Positions 39,309 to 48,611 of a DNA stretch of 64,000 nt are shown piece after piece. Numbering within the stretch: the stretch's first letter is position 1; each line of letters opens with the position of its first letter. This DNA is from Vogesella sp. XCS3 (GTDB taxonomy: Bacteria > Pseudomonadota > Gammaproteobacteria > Burkholderiales > Chromobacteriaceae). The stretch lies in the NCBI RefSeq assembly GCF_020616155.1, contig NZ_CP085530.1:1989001-2053000 (forward strand), read 5' to 3'. The notes beneath the pieces are model-generated. The model ran no database searches and was not told the DNA's origin. It was given only the letters and a program-made list of their open reading frames with translations. The position numbers and the translations under genes were made by a program.

Positions 39309-41093
39309 TTAGAACAGCGCGGCATCCAATGCCAGTACGCTATCGGCGCCATTCACAATCGCGGCGGCCAGGCCACCGGTTTGCGGCAGCAGATGCTCGG
39401 CGTAGAAACGCGCGGTCACTTGCTTGGCGGCCAGGAAGTCGGCGTCGGCGCCTTCATCGCCCTGCTGCTCTTTGGCGATCAGCGCGGCGCGGCCCATCAT
39501 CCAGCCACCCAGCGTGATGCCCATCAGCTTGAGGAACGGTACCGAACCGGCTGCGGCCAACGCGGGCTGGCTGCCGAATGTGCCAACAACGAAGTCCACG
39601 CAGCGTTCAGCATCTTTCGCGGAGGCTTCAAGGTTGGCCGCAATGCTGTCGAAACCGGCTGCTGCCAGCTTGGCCACGGTGCTGCGTACTTCTTCCAGCA
39701 GCCAGCGCGCGGTGGCACCGTTTTCACTGGCGGTCTTGCGGCCGATCAGGTCCAGCGCCTGGATGCCGGTAGTGCCTTCGTAGATGGCGGTAATGCGCGC
39801 GTCGCGGCAGTACTGCGCTACGCCGGTTTCCTCGATGTAGCCCATGCCACCGTGGATCTGCATGCCCAGGCTGGTGATCTCGTTGGCCTGCTCGGTGTTC
39901 CAGCCCTTCACGATAGGAATCAGGAAATTCACCAGCGCCTGGTTGCGAGCCACTTCACTGGCCACCGGGTGACGGGCGGCGCGGTCGAGCGCGGCGGCGG
40001 CGTAGAAAGCCAGCGCGCGTTGCGCCTCGATCTGCGCACGCATGGTCATCAACATGCGGCGTACATCAGGGTGCTGGATGATGGCCACACCAGCCGGGTC
40101 CGGGCTGCCCACGGCACGGCTTTGCACGCGGTCGCGCGCGTATTCCACCGCCTTCTGGTAAGCACGCTCGGATACCGCCATGCCTTCGATGCCTACGCCC
40201 AAGCGGGCGTGGTTCATCATGGTGAACATATAGCCCAGGCCCTTGTTGGCCTCGCCCACCAGATAGCCGATGGCGCCACCTTCGTCGCCAAAGCTCATCA
40301 CAGCCGTAGGGCTGCCGTGGATGCCCAGCTTGTGCTCCAGCGATACGCAGCGCACGTCATTGCGCGCACCCAGGCTGCCGTCGGCATTCACCATGAACTT
40401 GGGCACGATAAATAGCGAGATGCCCTTCACGCCGGCCGGGGCGTCGGGCAGACGGGCCAGCACCAGGTGGACGATGTTGTCCGCCATGTCGTGCTCGCCC
40501 CAGGTAATGAAGATTTTCTGGCCGCTGATCTTGTAGCTGCCATCGCCTACCGGGATAGCCTTGCTGCGCACCTGCGCCAGGTCGGAGCCGGCTTGCGGCT
40601 CGGTCAGGTTCATGGTGCCGGTCCACTCGCCGGTGGACATGCGCGGCAGGTAGATGGCTTTGAGCTCGTCGGAGGCATGATGGTTGATCGCCTCGATGGC
40701 GCCCAGCGTCAGCATCGGCGCCAGAGAAAACGCTAGGTTGGCCGAACACCACATTTCTTCTGCGGCCAACGCTACCAGCGCCGGCAAGCCTTGCCCGCCA
40801 AACTCGGCCGGAGCACGCAAGCCCACCCAACCGGCTTCCACGTATTGCTGCCACGCTTCCTTGAAGCCTTCGGCGGCGGTAACGGTGAAATCCGGCGACC
40901 ATTTGGCGCCTTTATCGCCCTGCTTGTTGATCGGCGCCAGTACGCCTTCGGCAAACTTGGCGCCCTCTTCCAGAATGGCGTCGACCAGCTCCACCGAGCA
41001 GTCTTCGTAGCCTGGCAGGCTGCACACGGCGGGCAGCTCGGCCAGCTCGTTCAGGGCAAAACGGATTTCCTTGGCGGGTGCCTTGTAGATCAT
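39309..41093 (-). CDS. Acyl-CoA dehydrogenase (large, C-terminal-extended type)
   Basis: This FAD enzyme introduces the alpha-beta double bond in an acyl-CoA and gives its electrons to ETF, whose genes are just upstream. The 594-residue form is longer than the classic 380-residue enzymes. It has an N-terminal extension, the central FAD/substrate region (MNLTEPQAGSDLAQ, KIFITWGEHD), and YEGTTGIQALDLIGRKT, which carries the catalytic Glu, before a C-terminal domain. The relatives include DmdC-like 3-methylmercaptopropionyl-CoA and medium/long-chain dehydrogenases, so the substrate is not fixed. Three decamer copies lie inside. Confidence 0.92.
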   Translation of the reverse strand: MIYKAPAKEIRFALNELAELPAVCSLPGYEDCSVELVDAILEEGAKFAEGVLAPINKQGDKGAKWSPDFTVTAAEGFKEAWQQYVEAGWVGLRAPAEFGGQGLPALVALAAEEMWCSANLAFSLAPMLTLGAIEAINHHASDELKAIYLPRMSTGEWTGTMNLTEPQAGSDLAQVRSKAIPVGDGSYKISGQKIFITWGEHDMADNIVHLVLARLPDAPAGVKGISLFIVPKFMVNADGSLGARNDVRCVSLEHKLGIHGSPTAVMSFGDEGGAIGYLVGEANKGLGYMFTMMNHARLGVGIEGMAVSERAYQKAVEYARDRVQSRAVGSPDPAGVAIIQHPDVRRMLMTMRAQIEAQRALAFYAAAALDRAARHPVASEVARNQALVNFLIPIVKGWNTEQANEITSLGMQIHGGMGYIEETGVAQYCRDARITAIYEGTTGIQALDLIGRKTASENGATARWLLEEVRSTVAKLAAAGFDSIAANLEASAKDAERCVDFVVGTFGSQPALAAAGSVPFLKLMGITLGGWMMGRAALIAKEQQGDEGADADFLAAKQVTARFYAEHLLPQTGGLAAAIVNGADSVLALDAALF

Positions 41094-41130
41094 AAAATTA
41101 CTCCTCGATTAACTCGTCATCGTGCAAAAA

Positions 41131-41150
41131 AACCGGTCACCGATCCGGCT
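41131..41150 (-). terminator. Attenuator hairpin between etfA and the dehydrogenase gene
   Basis: On the minus strand AGCCGG (41150-41145) pairs with CCGGTT (41136-41131) and runs into seven T residues (41132-41126), about 35 bases before the dehydrogenase start. Two further stems lie in this 180-base gap (41162-41179 and 41219-41242). Reduced expression of the dehydrogenase relative to ETF is likely. Confidence 0.6.
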
Positions 41151-41273
41151 GATGGCAAGCCCACGCTGCGGGCAGCGTGCATTTCCCCAGACGAACCGGT
41201 AAACCGGCTTTCTTGTATGGCGTGGCACCGTAGCGCCACGCCTTGTTTTATTGATACTGCTTGGTACTGCGTC

Positions 41274-42206
41274 TTACTTGGACAGCTCGGCCATCAGCTC
41301 CGGTACCACGGTGAACAGGTCACCGACGATGCCGTAGTCGGCCACCTGGAAGATCGGCGCTTCTTCATCCTTGTTGATCGCTACGATCACTTTGGAATCT
41401 TTCATGCCGGCCAGGTGCTGGATGGCACCGGAAATGCCCACCGCTACGTACAGCTGCGGGGCGACGACTTTGCCGGTCTGGCCTACCTGGTAGTCGTTTG
41501 GCGCGTAGCCGGCATCGACTGCAGCGCGCGAGGCACCGACGGCTGCGCCCAGCTTGTCGGCCAGCGGCTCGATCACGGCTTTGAACTGCACATCGGAACC
41601 CAGCGCACGACCGCCGGATACGATGATCTTGGCGGCGCCCAGCTCAGGGCGGTCGGACTTGGTGAGCTCCTGGCTGACAAAAGACGACAGGGTCGCGTCT
41701 GCAGCGGCAGCGATGCTTTCCACGTTGGCCGCACCACCTTGTGCCGCCGCTTCAAAAGCAGTGGTACGCACGGTGATCACCTTGATGGCGTCGGCAGATT
41801 GCACAGTTGCCAGCACGTTACCGGCGTACACCGGGCGCACGAAGGTATCAGCAGACTCTACGGCGATGATGTCCGAGATCTGGGCTACGTCCAGCAGCGC
41901 GGCGACGCGCGGCAGCAGGTTCTTGCCGTAGGAGGTAGCCGGGGCCAGCACGTGGCTGTAAGCGGAAGCCAGGCCCACCACCAGCGGCGCCAGGTTTTCG
42001 GCCAGGCCATGCGCGTAGGCTGCGCTGTCGGCCAGCAGTACCTTGGCCACACCGGCAACGGCCTTGGCAGCGTCGGCAGCAGCGCCAGCGTTGTGGCCGG
42101 CCACCAGTACGTGTACCTCGCCCAGCTTGGCCGCGGCGGTAACGGTATTGAGGGTGCCTGCTTTCAGGCTCTGGTTGTCGTGTTCAGCGATAACGAGAAT
42201 AGCCAT
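41274..42206 (-). CDS. etfA: Electron transfer flavoprotein alpha subunit EtfA
   Basis: EtfA holds the FAD of the ETF heterodimer, which carries electrons from acyl-CoA dehydrogenases to ETF:quinone oxidoreductase. The 310-residue protein has the ETF N-terminal domain and the conserved FAD-binding C-terminal domain ([44 protein letters not shown]). It follows etfB by three bases. Confidence 0.97.
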   Translation of the reverse strand: MAILVIAEHDNQSLKAGTLNTVTAAAKLGEVHVLVAGHNAGAAADAAKAVAGVAKVLLADSAAYAHGLAENLAPLVVGLASAYSHVLAPATSYGKNLLPRVAALLDVAQISDIIAVESADTFVRPVYAGNVLATVQSADAIKVITVRTTAFEAAAQGGAANVESIAAAADATLSSFVSQELTKSDRPELGAAKIIVSGGRALGSDVQFKAVIEPLADKLGAAVGASRAAVDAGYAPNDYQVGQTGKVVAPQLYVAVGISGAIQHLAGMKDSKVIVAINKDEEAPIFQVADYGIVGDLFTVVPELMAELSK

Positions 42207-42209
42207 GGC

Positions 42210-42959
42210 TTACAGCACCTTTGCGTCGTTTTTCAGTTTGGCTACCAGTTCGGCAGCATTGGCAACCTTGATACCGGCAGAGCGCTTGGCTGGCTCGGCC
42301 ACTTTCAGGGTTTTCAGGCGCGGGGTCACGTCAACGCCCAGGTCGGCCGGGGTGGTTTTATCCAGCGGCTTTTTCTTGGCGGCCATGATGTTAGGCAGCT
42401 TGACGTAGCGCGGCTCGTTCAGGCGCAGGTCGGTAGTGACCACGGCTGGCAGGCGCAGCTTGATGGTTTCCAGGCCGCCATCCACTTCACGGGTAACGTC
42501 GATGGTTTCTGCAGCTACGTCCACCTTGGAAGCAAACGTACCCTGGCCCCAGCCCAGCAGGGCGGCGGCCATCTGGCCGGTCTGGTTGGCGTCGTCGTCG
42601 ATAGCCTGTTTGCCCACGATCAGCAGCTGTGGCTGCTCTTTGTCGGCCACGGCTTTCAGCAGCTTGGCTACGGCCAAGGGCTGCAGCTCGGCGTCGGTTT
42701 CCACCAGAATGGCACGATCAGCACCCATGGCCAGCGCAGTACGCAGGGTTTCTTCACACTGCTTCACACCCATGGACACCACCACGATTTCGGAAACCTT
42801 GCCGGCTTCTTTCAGGCGCACAGCCTCTTCCACGGCGATTTCGTCAAACGGGTTCATCGACATCTTGACGTTGGCCACATCCACATCCGTGCCATCGGCC
42901 TTGACGCGCACTTTCACGTTGTAATCGACAACGCGTTTCACAGCGACTAGAGCTTTCAT
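42210..42959 (-). CDS. etfB: Electron transfer flavoprotein beta subunit EtfB
   Basis: EtfB is the AMP-binding partner of EtfA. The 249-residue protein shows the family start [37 protein letters not shown] and the ETF beta signature region ([33 protein letters not shown], in part). GGAGGA precedes the start. It is the first gene of the operon, and a PsrA-like operator lies about 80-100 bases upstream. Confidence 0.97.
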   Translation of the reverse strand: MKALVAVKRVVDYNVKVRVKADGTDVDVANVKMSMNPFDEIAVEEAVRLKEAGKVSEIVVVSMGVKQCEETLRTALAMGADRAILVETDAELQPLAVAKLLKAVADKEQPQLLIVGKQAIDDDANQTGQMAAALLGWGQGTFASKVDVAAETIDVTREVDGGLETIKLRLPAVVTTDLRLNEPRYVKLPNIMAAKKKPLDKTTPADLGVDVTPRLKTLKVAEPAKRSAGIKVANAAELVAKLKNDAKVL

Positions 42960-43262
42960 ATTCCTCCAGCAGACTCTTCAGGTTTCAACGACTCGCCGAC
43001 GCAGCAGCAGGCGCTTGTTCGTGCTAGCACCACACTTTAATCAAACGAGCGTTTAATTGGTAGACTGACGACAATAAAAATGCAGTACAACAGGGGTGTG
43101 CAGATATTACGCCATTTCCCCGTAATTTGCATTTGGGGCAAAGCGTGTCAGAATGCAGCGCAACATTGAGCATGTCATAAGCAGAAAAACAGGCAGGAAC
43201 ACCGCACAAGCAGTGCCGGCAGTGGGCTGGCGCTGTAAACAGCCGCCCGCAGAGGAGTTTTC
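42960..43262. promoter_or_regulatory. Divergent control region between etfB and the PhaJ-like gene
   Basis: This 303-base gap holds the PsrA-like palindrome at 43039-43058. A weak promoter candidate for the plus-strand gene is TTGCAT (43127-43132), 16 bases, CAGAAT (43149-43154). The etfB promoter should overlap the palindrome, but its boxes cannot be assigned with certainty. No ORF is supported. Confidence 0.5.
43039..43058. promoter_or_regulatory. PsrA-like operator upstream of etfBA
   Basis: AATCAAACGAGCGTTTAATT is an inverted repeat (arms of nine with one mismatch) containing CAAAC-N4-GTTTA. It matches the pattern bound by the fatty-acid-responsive TetR regulator PsrA. In Pseudomonas PsrA is reported to control etf and beta-oxidation genes, which fits this position. 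Confidence 0.6.
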
Positions 43263-43682
43263 ATGACAGTTTATTTCGAAGACATCAAACTTGGCGACAC
43301 CGCCGAGTACGCCAAAACCATTACGGAAGCCGACATTCTGATGTTCAGCGCGGTATCCGGTGACGACAACCCGGTGCACATCAACCAGGAGTACGCCGAA
43401 GGCTCGATGTTCCAGACCCGCATCGCCCACGGCATGCTCACTGCCAGCCTGATCTCCACCGTAGTCGGCACCCGCTTGCCGGGTAACGGCACCATTTACC
43501 TGTCGCAATCCACCCGTTTCAAAGCGCCCGTAAAAATCGGCGAAACCGTGACGGCCCGCGTGACCGTGACCGAGCTGGATCCGGCGAAAAAACGCGTGAA
43601 GTTTGCTACCGTCTGCCTGGTAAAAGGCAAAGCCATTCTGGAAGGCGAATCGCTGGTGATCGCCCCGTCGCGCGAAGCCTGA
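43263..43682 (+). CDS. MaoC-type (R)-specific enoyl-CoA hydratase, PhaJ-like
   Basis: This single hot-dog-domain protein of 139 residues probably hydrates trans-2-enoyl-CoA to (R)-3-hydroxyacyl-CoA, linking beta-oxidation to polyhydroxyalkanoate synthesis. The hydratase 2 motif is visible: FSAVSGDDNPVHINQEYA with the catalytic Asp and His, then IAHGMLTASLIS. An AGAGGAG ribosome binding site precedes the ATG. It is divergent from the etfBA-dehydrogenase operon, which fits a fatty-acid role. The gene one base downstream is a GNAT protein. Confidence 0.88.
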   Translation: MTVYFEDIKLGDTAEYAKTITEADILMFSAVSGDDNPVHINQEYAEGSMFQTRIAHGMLTASLISTVVGTRLPGNGTIYLSQSTRFKAPVKIGETVTARVTVTELDPAKKRVKFATVCLVKGKAILEGESLVIAPSREA

Positions 43683-43683
43683 C

Positions 43684-44142
43684 ATGGGTAGCCTGCAGCT
43701 TATCCCGCTGACAGATGACACGGGCCAGATCATCGAGCCCGAGCTGCTGCAACGCGCAGCCGCGCTACACAGGCAGCTGCGCCCGATGTTGCCGGAAGAT
43801 AGCGCGGCCTATCTGGCCAAGATGCAGCGCGTCTGCCGCTACGGCGCACGCCTGGTACTGGCATGCAACGAGCAGGGCCAGCCTGTGGGACTGGCGCTAT
43901 ACCGCCTGTACGAAAACACCTACGAAGACCTGCGGCTGTATGTCGACGACCTAGTCACCGACGAAGCAGCCCGCTCGCAAGGCGTGGGCAGCCAGTTGAT
44001 TGCCTGGTGCGAGGCGCACGCCCGCGCAGCCGGCTGCGGCTATATCGTGCTGGACTCTGGCACCTGGCGTACCCAGGCGCACAAGCTGTACTTCCGTCTG
44101 GGCTTTGTGATTTCCTCGTTCCACTTCACCAAAGCCCTGTAA
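43684..44142 (+). CDS. GNAT-family N-acetyltransferase
   Basis: This 152-residue protein has the GNAT fold. The acetyl-CoA-binding motif is visible as LYVDDLVTDEAARSQGVGSQLIAWCEAHA (in part, with the Q/R-x-x-G-x-G/S core RSQGVGSQL). A later YIVLDSGTWRTQAHKLYFRLGF strand-helix follows. The ATG starts one base after the upstream hydratase stop, so translation is coupled. The acceptor substrate is unknown. Confidence 0.88.
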   Translation: MGSLQLIPLTDDTGQIIEPELLQRAAALHRQLRPMLPEDSAAYLAKMQRVCRYGARLVLACNEQGQPVGLALYRLYENTYEDLRLYVDDLVTDEAARSQGVGSQLIAWCEAHARAAGCGYIVLDSGTWRTQAHKLYFRLGFVISSFHFTKAL

Positions 44143-44147
44143 TACCC

Positions 44148-44171
44148 AGGTTGGCCGCGTGCGGCCAACCT
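44148..44171. repeat. Inverted pair of the decamer between convergent genes
   Basis: AGGTTGGCCGC (44148-44158) and GCGGCCAACCT (44161-44171) form an 11-bp stem around GT, filling the 28-base gap between the GNAT gene and queG. The right arm is an exact decamer; the left has G in place of the final A. It is well placed to act as a terminator for both genes, though U-runs are absent. Confidence 0.85.
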
Positions 44172-45259
44172 TATCCCGCCGCGGCCTTGCTGTGTTGCTG
44201 CTGCAGCGCCCACTGTACCGACTCGCGCAATACCTCATCCTCCGCCTGGCACTGCTGTTGCAGCGCGGCAACAATGTCTATGGCGTACGGGGCATTCCCC
44301 AGCGCAATGGCAATATTGGACAGCCACTTACTGTACCCGATGCGATAAATCGGGCTACCGGCCATGCGCTGCTGGAAATCCTGCTCGCGCCAGGCAAACA
44401 GCGCCAGCAAACTGATAGCGTCCAGGCCATGGCGTACGGCAAAGTCAGCCTCGGCTGTCGGCACAGCAAAGCGGTTCCAAGGGCATACCAGCTGGCAATC
44501 GTCACAGCCATAAATGCGGTTGCCAATGAGCGGGCGAAGCGGCTCGGGGATGGCCCCTTTGAGCTCGATGGTGAGGTAAGAAATACAGCGCCGCGCGTCC
44601 ACGGTATACGGTGCCACAATCGCCCCGGTGGGGCAGGCGTCCAGACAGCGGGTACAGCTGCCGCAGTGCCCTTCCTCCGCGGGATCTTCCGGCAGAGGCA
44701 AATTGGTCAGGATTTCGCCCAGGAAAAACAGCGAACCCTGCTTTTTGTTAAGTAGCAGGGTGTGCTTGCCGCGCCAACCCTGCCCGGCTTGCGCCGCCAG
44801 GGCCACCTCGGCTAGCGGAGCACTATCGGTAAACACACGAAACTGGTGCTCGGGCACGGCCGCACTGATCTGCTCGGCCAGCTTTTGCAGCCGGTTGCGC
44901 AGCACTTTGTGATAGTCACGCCCCAAGGCGTAGCGTGATATGTAAGCCTGATCTGGCTGCTGCAGTACCACCTCGGCATCGGCTGCGCTTTGCGGCCAGT
45001 AGTGCATACGCAAGCTGATCACACGCAGCGTACCCGGCACCAGCTCGGCTGGGCGCACCCGCAGTGCACCATGACGTGCCATGTAGTCCATCTCGCCGTG
45101 ATAAGCTGCGGCCAACCAGCTGGCAAGGCGCTGCTCGGCCTCGGGTGGCAACGCCGCCTGCGTGATGCGTGCCTCGGCAAAGCCCAGGCCCTGCGCCCAC
45201 TGCTTGATTTGGCTGGCCAAATGGCGATAATTCTCGTTTTTACAGGATATTCCACTCAT
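44171..45259 (-). CDS. queG: Epoxyqueuosine reductase QueG
   Basis: QueG is the cobalamin-dependent iron-sulfur enzyme that performs the last step of queuosine formation in tRNA. The 362-residue protein has the N-terminal reductase domain and two [4Fe-4S] motifs (CGSCTRCLDACPTGAI; CDDCQLVCPWNRF). A HEAT-like C-terminal region follows. The ATG at 45259 overlaps the start codon of tsaE on the other strand by two bases. The N-terminus fits the family (LASQIKQWAQGLGFAEARIT), so this start is likely correct. Confidence 0.95.
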   Translation of the reverse strand: MSGISCKNENYRHLASQIKQWAQGLGFAEARITQAALPPEAEQRLASWLAAAYHGEMDYMARHGALRVRPAELVPGTLRVISLRMHYWPQSAADAEVVLQQPDQAYISRYALGRDYHKVLRNRLQKLAEQISAAVPEHQFRVFTDSAPLAEVALAAQAGQGWRGKHTLLLNKKQGSLFFLGEILTNLPLPEDPAEEGHCGSCTRCLDACPTGAIVAPYTVDARRCISYLTIELKGAIPEPLRPLIGNRIYGCDDCQLVCPWNRFAVPTAEADFAVRHGLDAISLLALFAWREQDFQQRMAGSPIYRIGYSKWLSNIAIALGNAPYAIDIVAALQQQCQAEDEVLRESVQWALQQQHSKAAAG

Positions 45260-45749
45260 GGCAACGGATGATACCAGTGTCAGCGCCGGCTACCTTGCCG
45301 ATGAAGCCGCGACTTTGCAGCTGGGTAGTCAGCTGGCCAGCGCTTTGCAAGGCGGGCTGCAACTACAGCTGGATGGCAACCTCGGCGCGGGCAAAACCAC
45401 GTTCACGCGCGGCCTGTTGCAGGGCCTGGGCTACAGCGGGCGGGTAAAAAGCCCGACCTATACCTTGGTAGAGAGCTATCCGCTACCCACGCTCACTTTG
45501 CACCATTTCGACCTGTACCGTTTTAATGACCCGGAAGAATGGTACGACGCCGGCTTTGCCGACTACTTTGCCAACGATACCGTCTGCGTTATCGAATGGC
45601 CTGACAAAGCCGCGGGAGTATTGCCCCAGCCCGATCTGGTACTGAAACTTAGTGTAGATGGCGATGGTCGCAACTATCGCCTTCATGCCCACAGTGAAAC
45701 AGGACACGTATGTCTCAAGCGCTTCATGACGCACTGCGCCGCAAGCTGA
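45258..45749 (+). CDS. tsaE: tRNA threonylcarbamoyladenosine ATPase TsaE
   Basis: TsaE is the P-loop ATPase that supports the TsaB-TsaD complex in making t6A at tRNA position 37. The 163-residue protein has Walker [14 protein letters not shown] near residues 44-56. The family strands [19 protein letters not shown] and VCVIEWPDK follow. CAGGA at 45243-45247 is the ribosome binding site. Its start codon overlaps that of queG head to head, and its 3' end overlaps amiC by 40 bases. Confidence 0.95.
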   Translation: MATDDTSVSAGYLADEAATLQLGSQLASALQGGLQLQLDGNLGAGKTTFTRGLLQGLGYSGRVKSPTYTLVESYPLPTLTLHHFDLYRFNDPEEWYDAGFADYFANDTVCVIEWPDKAAGVLPQPDLVLKLSVDGDGRNYRLHAHSETGHVCLKRFMTHCAAS

Positions 45750-46948
45750 TCGGCGCGGCTGCGGCCACTTTTCTGCTCACAGTCAGCCGTGCGGGCCTGG
45801 CCGCCAGCAGCCAGATCGTTGCCGTACGGGTGTGGCCGTCATCCACCTATACCCGCCTGACTATCGAAGCCGGTAGCGAGATCCGCTACAAGCACTTTGC
45901 CTTGGCCAACCCGAACCGTCTGGTGATCGACCTGGAAGACGTGCAGCTCACCGGTGTACTGCAAGAAATCAGCGGCCAGATTCAGTCCGCAGACCCGTTT
46001 ATCCGTACCGCACGCGCCGGCCAGTTCAATAGCAACACCGTGCGTCTGGTACTGGATCTGCGCAACGAAGTGAAGCCGCAAATTTTCTCGCTCAAACCGG
46101 TAGGCGAATACCAGCATCGCCTGGTAGTAGACCTGTACCCGGCCAACGCGCAGCAGGACGACCCGCTATTGGCACTGCTGCAGGACTACAACAAAGGCCA
46201 ACTGGACAACAACGCCCCACGCGGTAATAAAGGTAAAACCGACCCGGCACGCCCGGTGGTCATCATGATCGACCCTGGCCACGGTGGCGAAGACCCTGGT
46301 GCGGTAGGCCCCAGCGGTACGCGCGAAAAAGACGTAGTGCTGCGTATTAGCCGCCAGCTGAAAAAGCTGGTGGACGCCGAAAAGAATATGAAGGCCTATC
46401 TGACGCGCGACGAAGACGTATTCCTGCCGCTGGGCGTACGCGTGGCCAAAGCGCGCAAAATCGGTGCAGACCTGTTTATCTCGGTACACGCTGATGCAGT
46501 AGATAACCGCACCGCACGTGGCTCGTCGGTGTTTGCACTGTCCGAAAACGGCGCTACCAGTACCATGGCGCGCCTGCTGGCCAAAACGCAGAACGACGCC
46601 GACATGATTGGCGGGGTCAAGATTGCCGGCAAGGACAAGTACCTGGCGCACACCCTGTTCGACCTGACCCAGACGGCCACCATCAACGACAGCCTGAAGC
46701 TGGGCAAAGCCGTACTGGGCAAAATGGGCGGCCTGAACAAGCTGCACAAGGAAAAAGTAGAGCAAGCCGGTTTCGCGGTACTGAAAGCGCCGGATATTCC
46801 GTCCATCCTGGTGGAAACCGCCTTCATCAGCCACCCGGAAGAAGAGCGCAAGCTGGTCGACCCCGCATTCCAGCAAGATATGGCCGAGGCCATCATGTCG
46901 GGCGTGCGCACCTACTTTGCCCAAGGCGCGGTGATTGCACGTACCTGA
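45710..46948 (+). CDS. amiC: N-acetylmuramoyl-L-alanine amidase AmiC
   Basis: AmiC is a periplasmic zinc amidase that splits septal peptidoglycan in cell separation. The 412-residue precursor starts with a twin-arginine type signal ([15 protein letters not shown], ending AGLA), as in E. coli AmiC. The AMIN targeting domain covers about 35-140. The amidase_3 domain has zinc ligands in [17 protein letters not shown] and SVHADA and the catalytic Glu in VETAFISH. The tsaE-amiC pairing is common in proteobacteria. Confidence 0.96.
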   Translation: MSQALHDALRRKLIGAAAATFLLTVSRAGLAASSQIVAVRVWPSSTYTRLTIEAGSEIRYKHFALANPNRLVIDLEDVQLTGVLQEISGQIQSADPFIRTARAGQFNSNTVRLVLDLRNEVKPQIFSLKPVGEYQHRLVVDLYPANAQQDDPLLALLQDYNKGQLDNNAPRGNKGKTDPARPVVIMIDPGHGGEDPGAVGPSGTREKDVVLRISRQLKKLVDAEKNMKAYLTRDEDVFLPLGVRVAKARKIGADLFISVHADAVDNRTARGSSVFALSENGATSTMARLLAKTQNDADMIGGVKIAGKDKYLAHTLFDLTQTATINDSLKLGKAVLGKMGGLNKLHKEKVEQAGFAVLKAPDIPSILVETAFISHPEEERKLVDPAFQQDMAEAIMSGVRTYFAQGAVIART

Positions 46949-46950
46949 AG

Positions 46951-46960
46951 GTTGGCCGCA
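46951..46960 (+). repeat. Intergenic copy of the GTTGGCCGCA decamer
   Basis: An exact copy within GAAGGTTGGCCGCA begins two bases after the amiC stop and just before its terminator hairpin. Confidence 0.9.
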
Positions 46961-46975
46961 GCCGGCCTGCCATGA

Positions 46976-47003
46976 AAAAAGCGCTGCCTTGGCAGCGCTT
47001 TTT
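46976..47003. terminator. Bidirectional terminator between amiC and yacG
   Basis: A 13-bp stem AAAAAGCGCTGCC / GGCAGCGCTTTTT with loop TT has T-runs on both strands, between convergent amiC and yacG. Confidence 0.94.
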
Positions 47004-47023
47004 ACTTAACGGCGTCCCGCAGC

Positions 47024-47209
47024 TTAGAGCGAGTCCAGTTCTTTCATCGGGTCATCGCCAGACACTGGCACGCGGTACTCTTCGTTGGCCCACTGGCCCA
47101 GATCGATCAAACGACAGCGTTCACTGCAAAAAGGGCGGTACGGGCTTTGCGGCCCCCACGGCACTGCTGCCTTGCACTGCGGGCAGGCGACGGTACGTGT
47201 TGTTGTCAT
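47024..47209 (-). CDS. yacG: DNA gyrase inhibitor YacG (small zinc protein)
   Basis: YacG is a zinc-finger protein reported to bind GyrB and inhibit gyrase. The ATG at 47209 gives 61 residues; a TTG five codons earlier lies inside zapD. The four zinc cysteines are in CPQC and CSERC. The family pattern [21 protein letters not shown] is complete. It starts two bases after the zapD stop, so it is translated from the coaE-zapD message. Confidence 0.94.
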   Translation of the reverse strand: MTTTRTVACPQCKAAVPWGPQSPYRPFCSERCRLIDLGQWANEEYRVPVSGDDPMKELDSL

Positions 47210-47211
47210 GG

Positions 47212-47997
47212 TCAGAACTTGCAATAGGTCAGAGAGAAATCCACGTCATCCTCTACCTGGCGCGAGCGTACTTCGCCGGTAGCCGCGTGGATAAAGCGTA
47301 CATTGATGGCGTATTTGTTGGCAGAGACTTCCGGCACGATCTGCAAGCTACTGTCGAAACCGACACGAATCAGCTGCACGACCTTGCCACCGGACATCTG
47401 CTGAAAAGCGCCACGCCGCGCGGTGTACTGGTGGGTTTTACCGCTATCACGCAGCAATTTCAGCAGGATGTTGGCCGCCCAGGCAGTGGGCATCAGCGGC
47501 GCAGCCCAGCGCTGCAGGTCGGCCCTGCGCTGCTCGCTATCGTGCTGTAGCCACAGGTGATACGACGGCAAATCATACTGGCAGGTACCACCCGGAATCA
47601 CCGAGCGCTGTTTGATAGCCATCAGCCATTCATTCTCGCGCAGGTGCTGGCCAAACTTGCCGGTGATATCCAGCAGGCTCGCCATGGTGCGCTCGATTTC
47701 CTCCTGCTGTGACTCCAGCGCGTCCTGCTGTACTACCGGGTTGTCGCGTAGCGACTCCAGGTTCAGCTTTTGACGCTCCAGCTCTTGCAGCAAGTCGGAC
47801 TTCAATTCGGTACGCCCGGCGGCTTCCAGTACCTCGAACAGCGACATCAGCGCAGCATGGTGCGAATAGCTCTCCTGCTGGGCAATGAAAAACACCAGAC
47901 GCTGGTATACCTGCTCCAGTCGAAGCAAAGTACGAGTACGTTCTACTAGGGGAAACTCGAAACTGGTCACAGCAGCTGTCCGTTGATTAGATGTCAT
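47212..47997 (-). CDS. zapD: Cell division protein ZapD
   Basis: ZapD cross-links FtsZ filaments in the division ring. The 261-residue protein is mostly alpha-helical in the first 130 residues, followed by a beta-rich region. Recognisable segments are [35 protein letters not shown] and the basic end. It overlaps coaE by four bases and is followed by yacG, the order known from E. coli. Confidence 0.95.
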   Translation of the reverse strand: MTSNQRTAAVTSFEFPLVERTRTLLRLEQVYQRLVFFIAQQESYSHHAALMSLFEVLEAAGRTELKSDLLQELERQKLNLESLRDNPVVQQDALESQQEEIERTMASLLDITGKFGQHLRENEWLMAIKQRSVIPGGTCQYDLPSYHLWLQHDSEQRRADLQRWAAPLMPTAWAANILLKLLRDSGKTHQYTARRGAFQQMSGGKVVQLIRVGFDSSLQIVPEVSANKYAINVRFIHAATGEVRSRQVEDDVDFSLTYCKF

Positions 47998-48611
47998 GCC
48001 GGATCGGCAATGCCAAAGCAGGCTAGATAATAACGGTGTTTGGCAGCAACTAGAAGCGCCAGCGCTGCCAGATCGCCATCATTAGGCAAAACATCATCCG
48101 CCAGTGACAAACGCTGCTCACGGCTCATCTGCGCAGCAATGATGGCGCGTACCTGCTCCTCTGCCATGCCGTTACGCGCCATTACCCGCTCAATCTGCGT
48201 GGCGGGGGCGCAATCCACGAGCAAACTACGCGAGATGACCTGTTGGTAACGCTGGCTTTCAAACAGCAAAGGCACCGCCAACAAGCAATAAGGCGCGGAT
48301 AGCGCCGCCAGTTGGCGCAGGCTCTCCGCATGAATCATCGGGTGCAGAATACCCTCCAGCACCTGCCGCTGTGCTGGCTCGGCAAATACCAGCGCCCGCA
48401 TCGCCGCGCGGTCCATCGCACCATCGGCCTGCTGCATGCCGGCGCCGAACGCCGCAACAATCGCCGGCATGGCCGCGCCACCCGGCGCGGTCAACGCATG
48501 GGCAACGGTATCGGTATCCACACAGGGGATACCATAGCCCGCAAAAAGCTTGGCTACGGCACTCTTGCCGCAACCTATGCCGCCGGTCAGCCCCACGACC
48601 GGGCTAGGCAC
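47994..48611 (-). CDS. coaE: Dephospho-CoA kinase CoaE
   Basis: CoaE phosphorylates dephospho-CoA, the last step of CoA synthesis. The P-loop GLTGGIGCGKS is at the N-terminus and DTDTVAHAL follows. I place the start at GTG 48611 (205 residues), overlapping the pilD stop by eight bases, because CoaE normally starts just before the P-loop. An in-frame TTG at 48653 would add 14 unconserved residues. No strong ribosome binding site decides between them, and coupling to pilD is likely. Confidence 0.9.
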   Translation of the reverse strand: MPSPVVGLTGGIGCGKSAVAKLFAGYGIPCVDTDTVAHALTAPGGAAMPAIVAAFGAGMQQADGAMDRAAMRALVFAEPAQRQVLEGILHPMIHAESLRQLAALSAPYCLLAVPLLFESQRYQQVISRSLLVDCAPATQIERVMARNGMAEEQVRAIIAAQMSREQRLSLADDVLPNDGDLAALALLVAAKHRYYLACFGIADPA

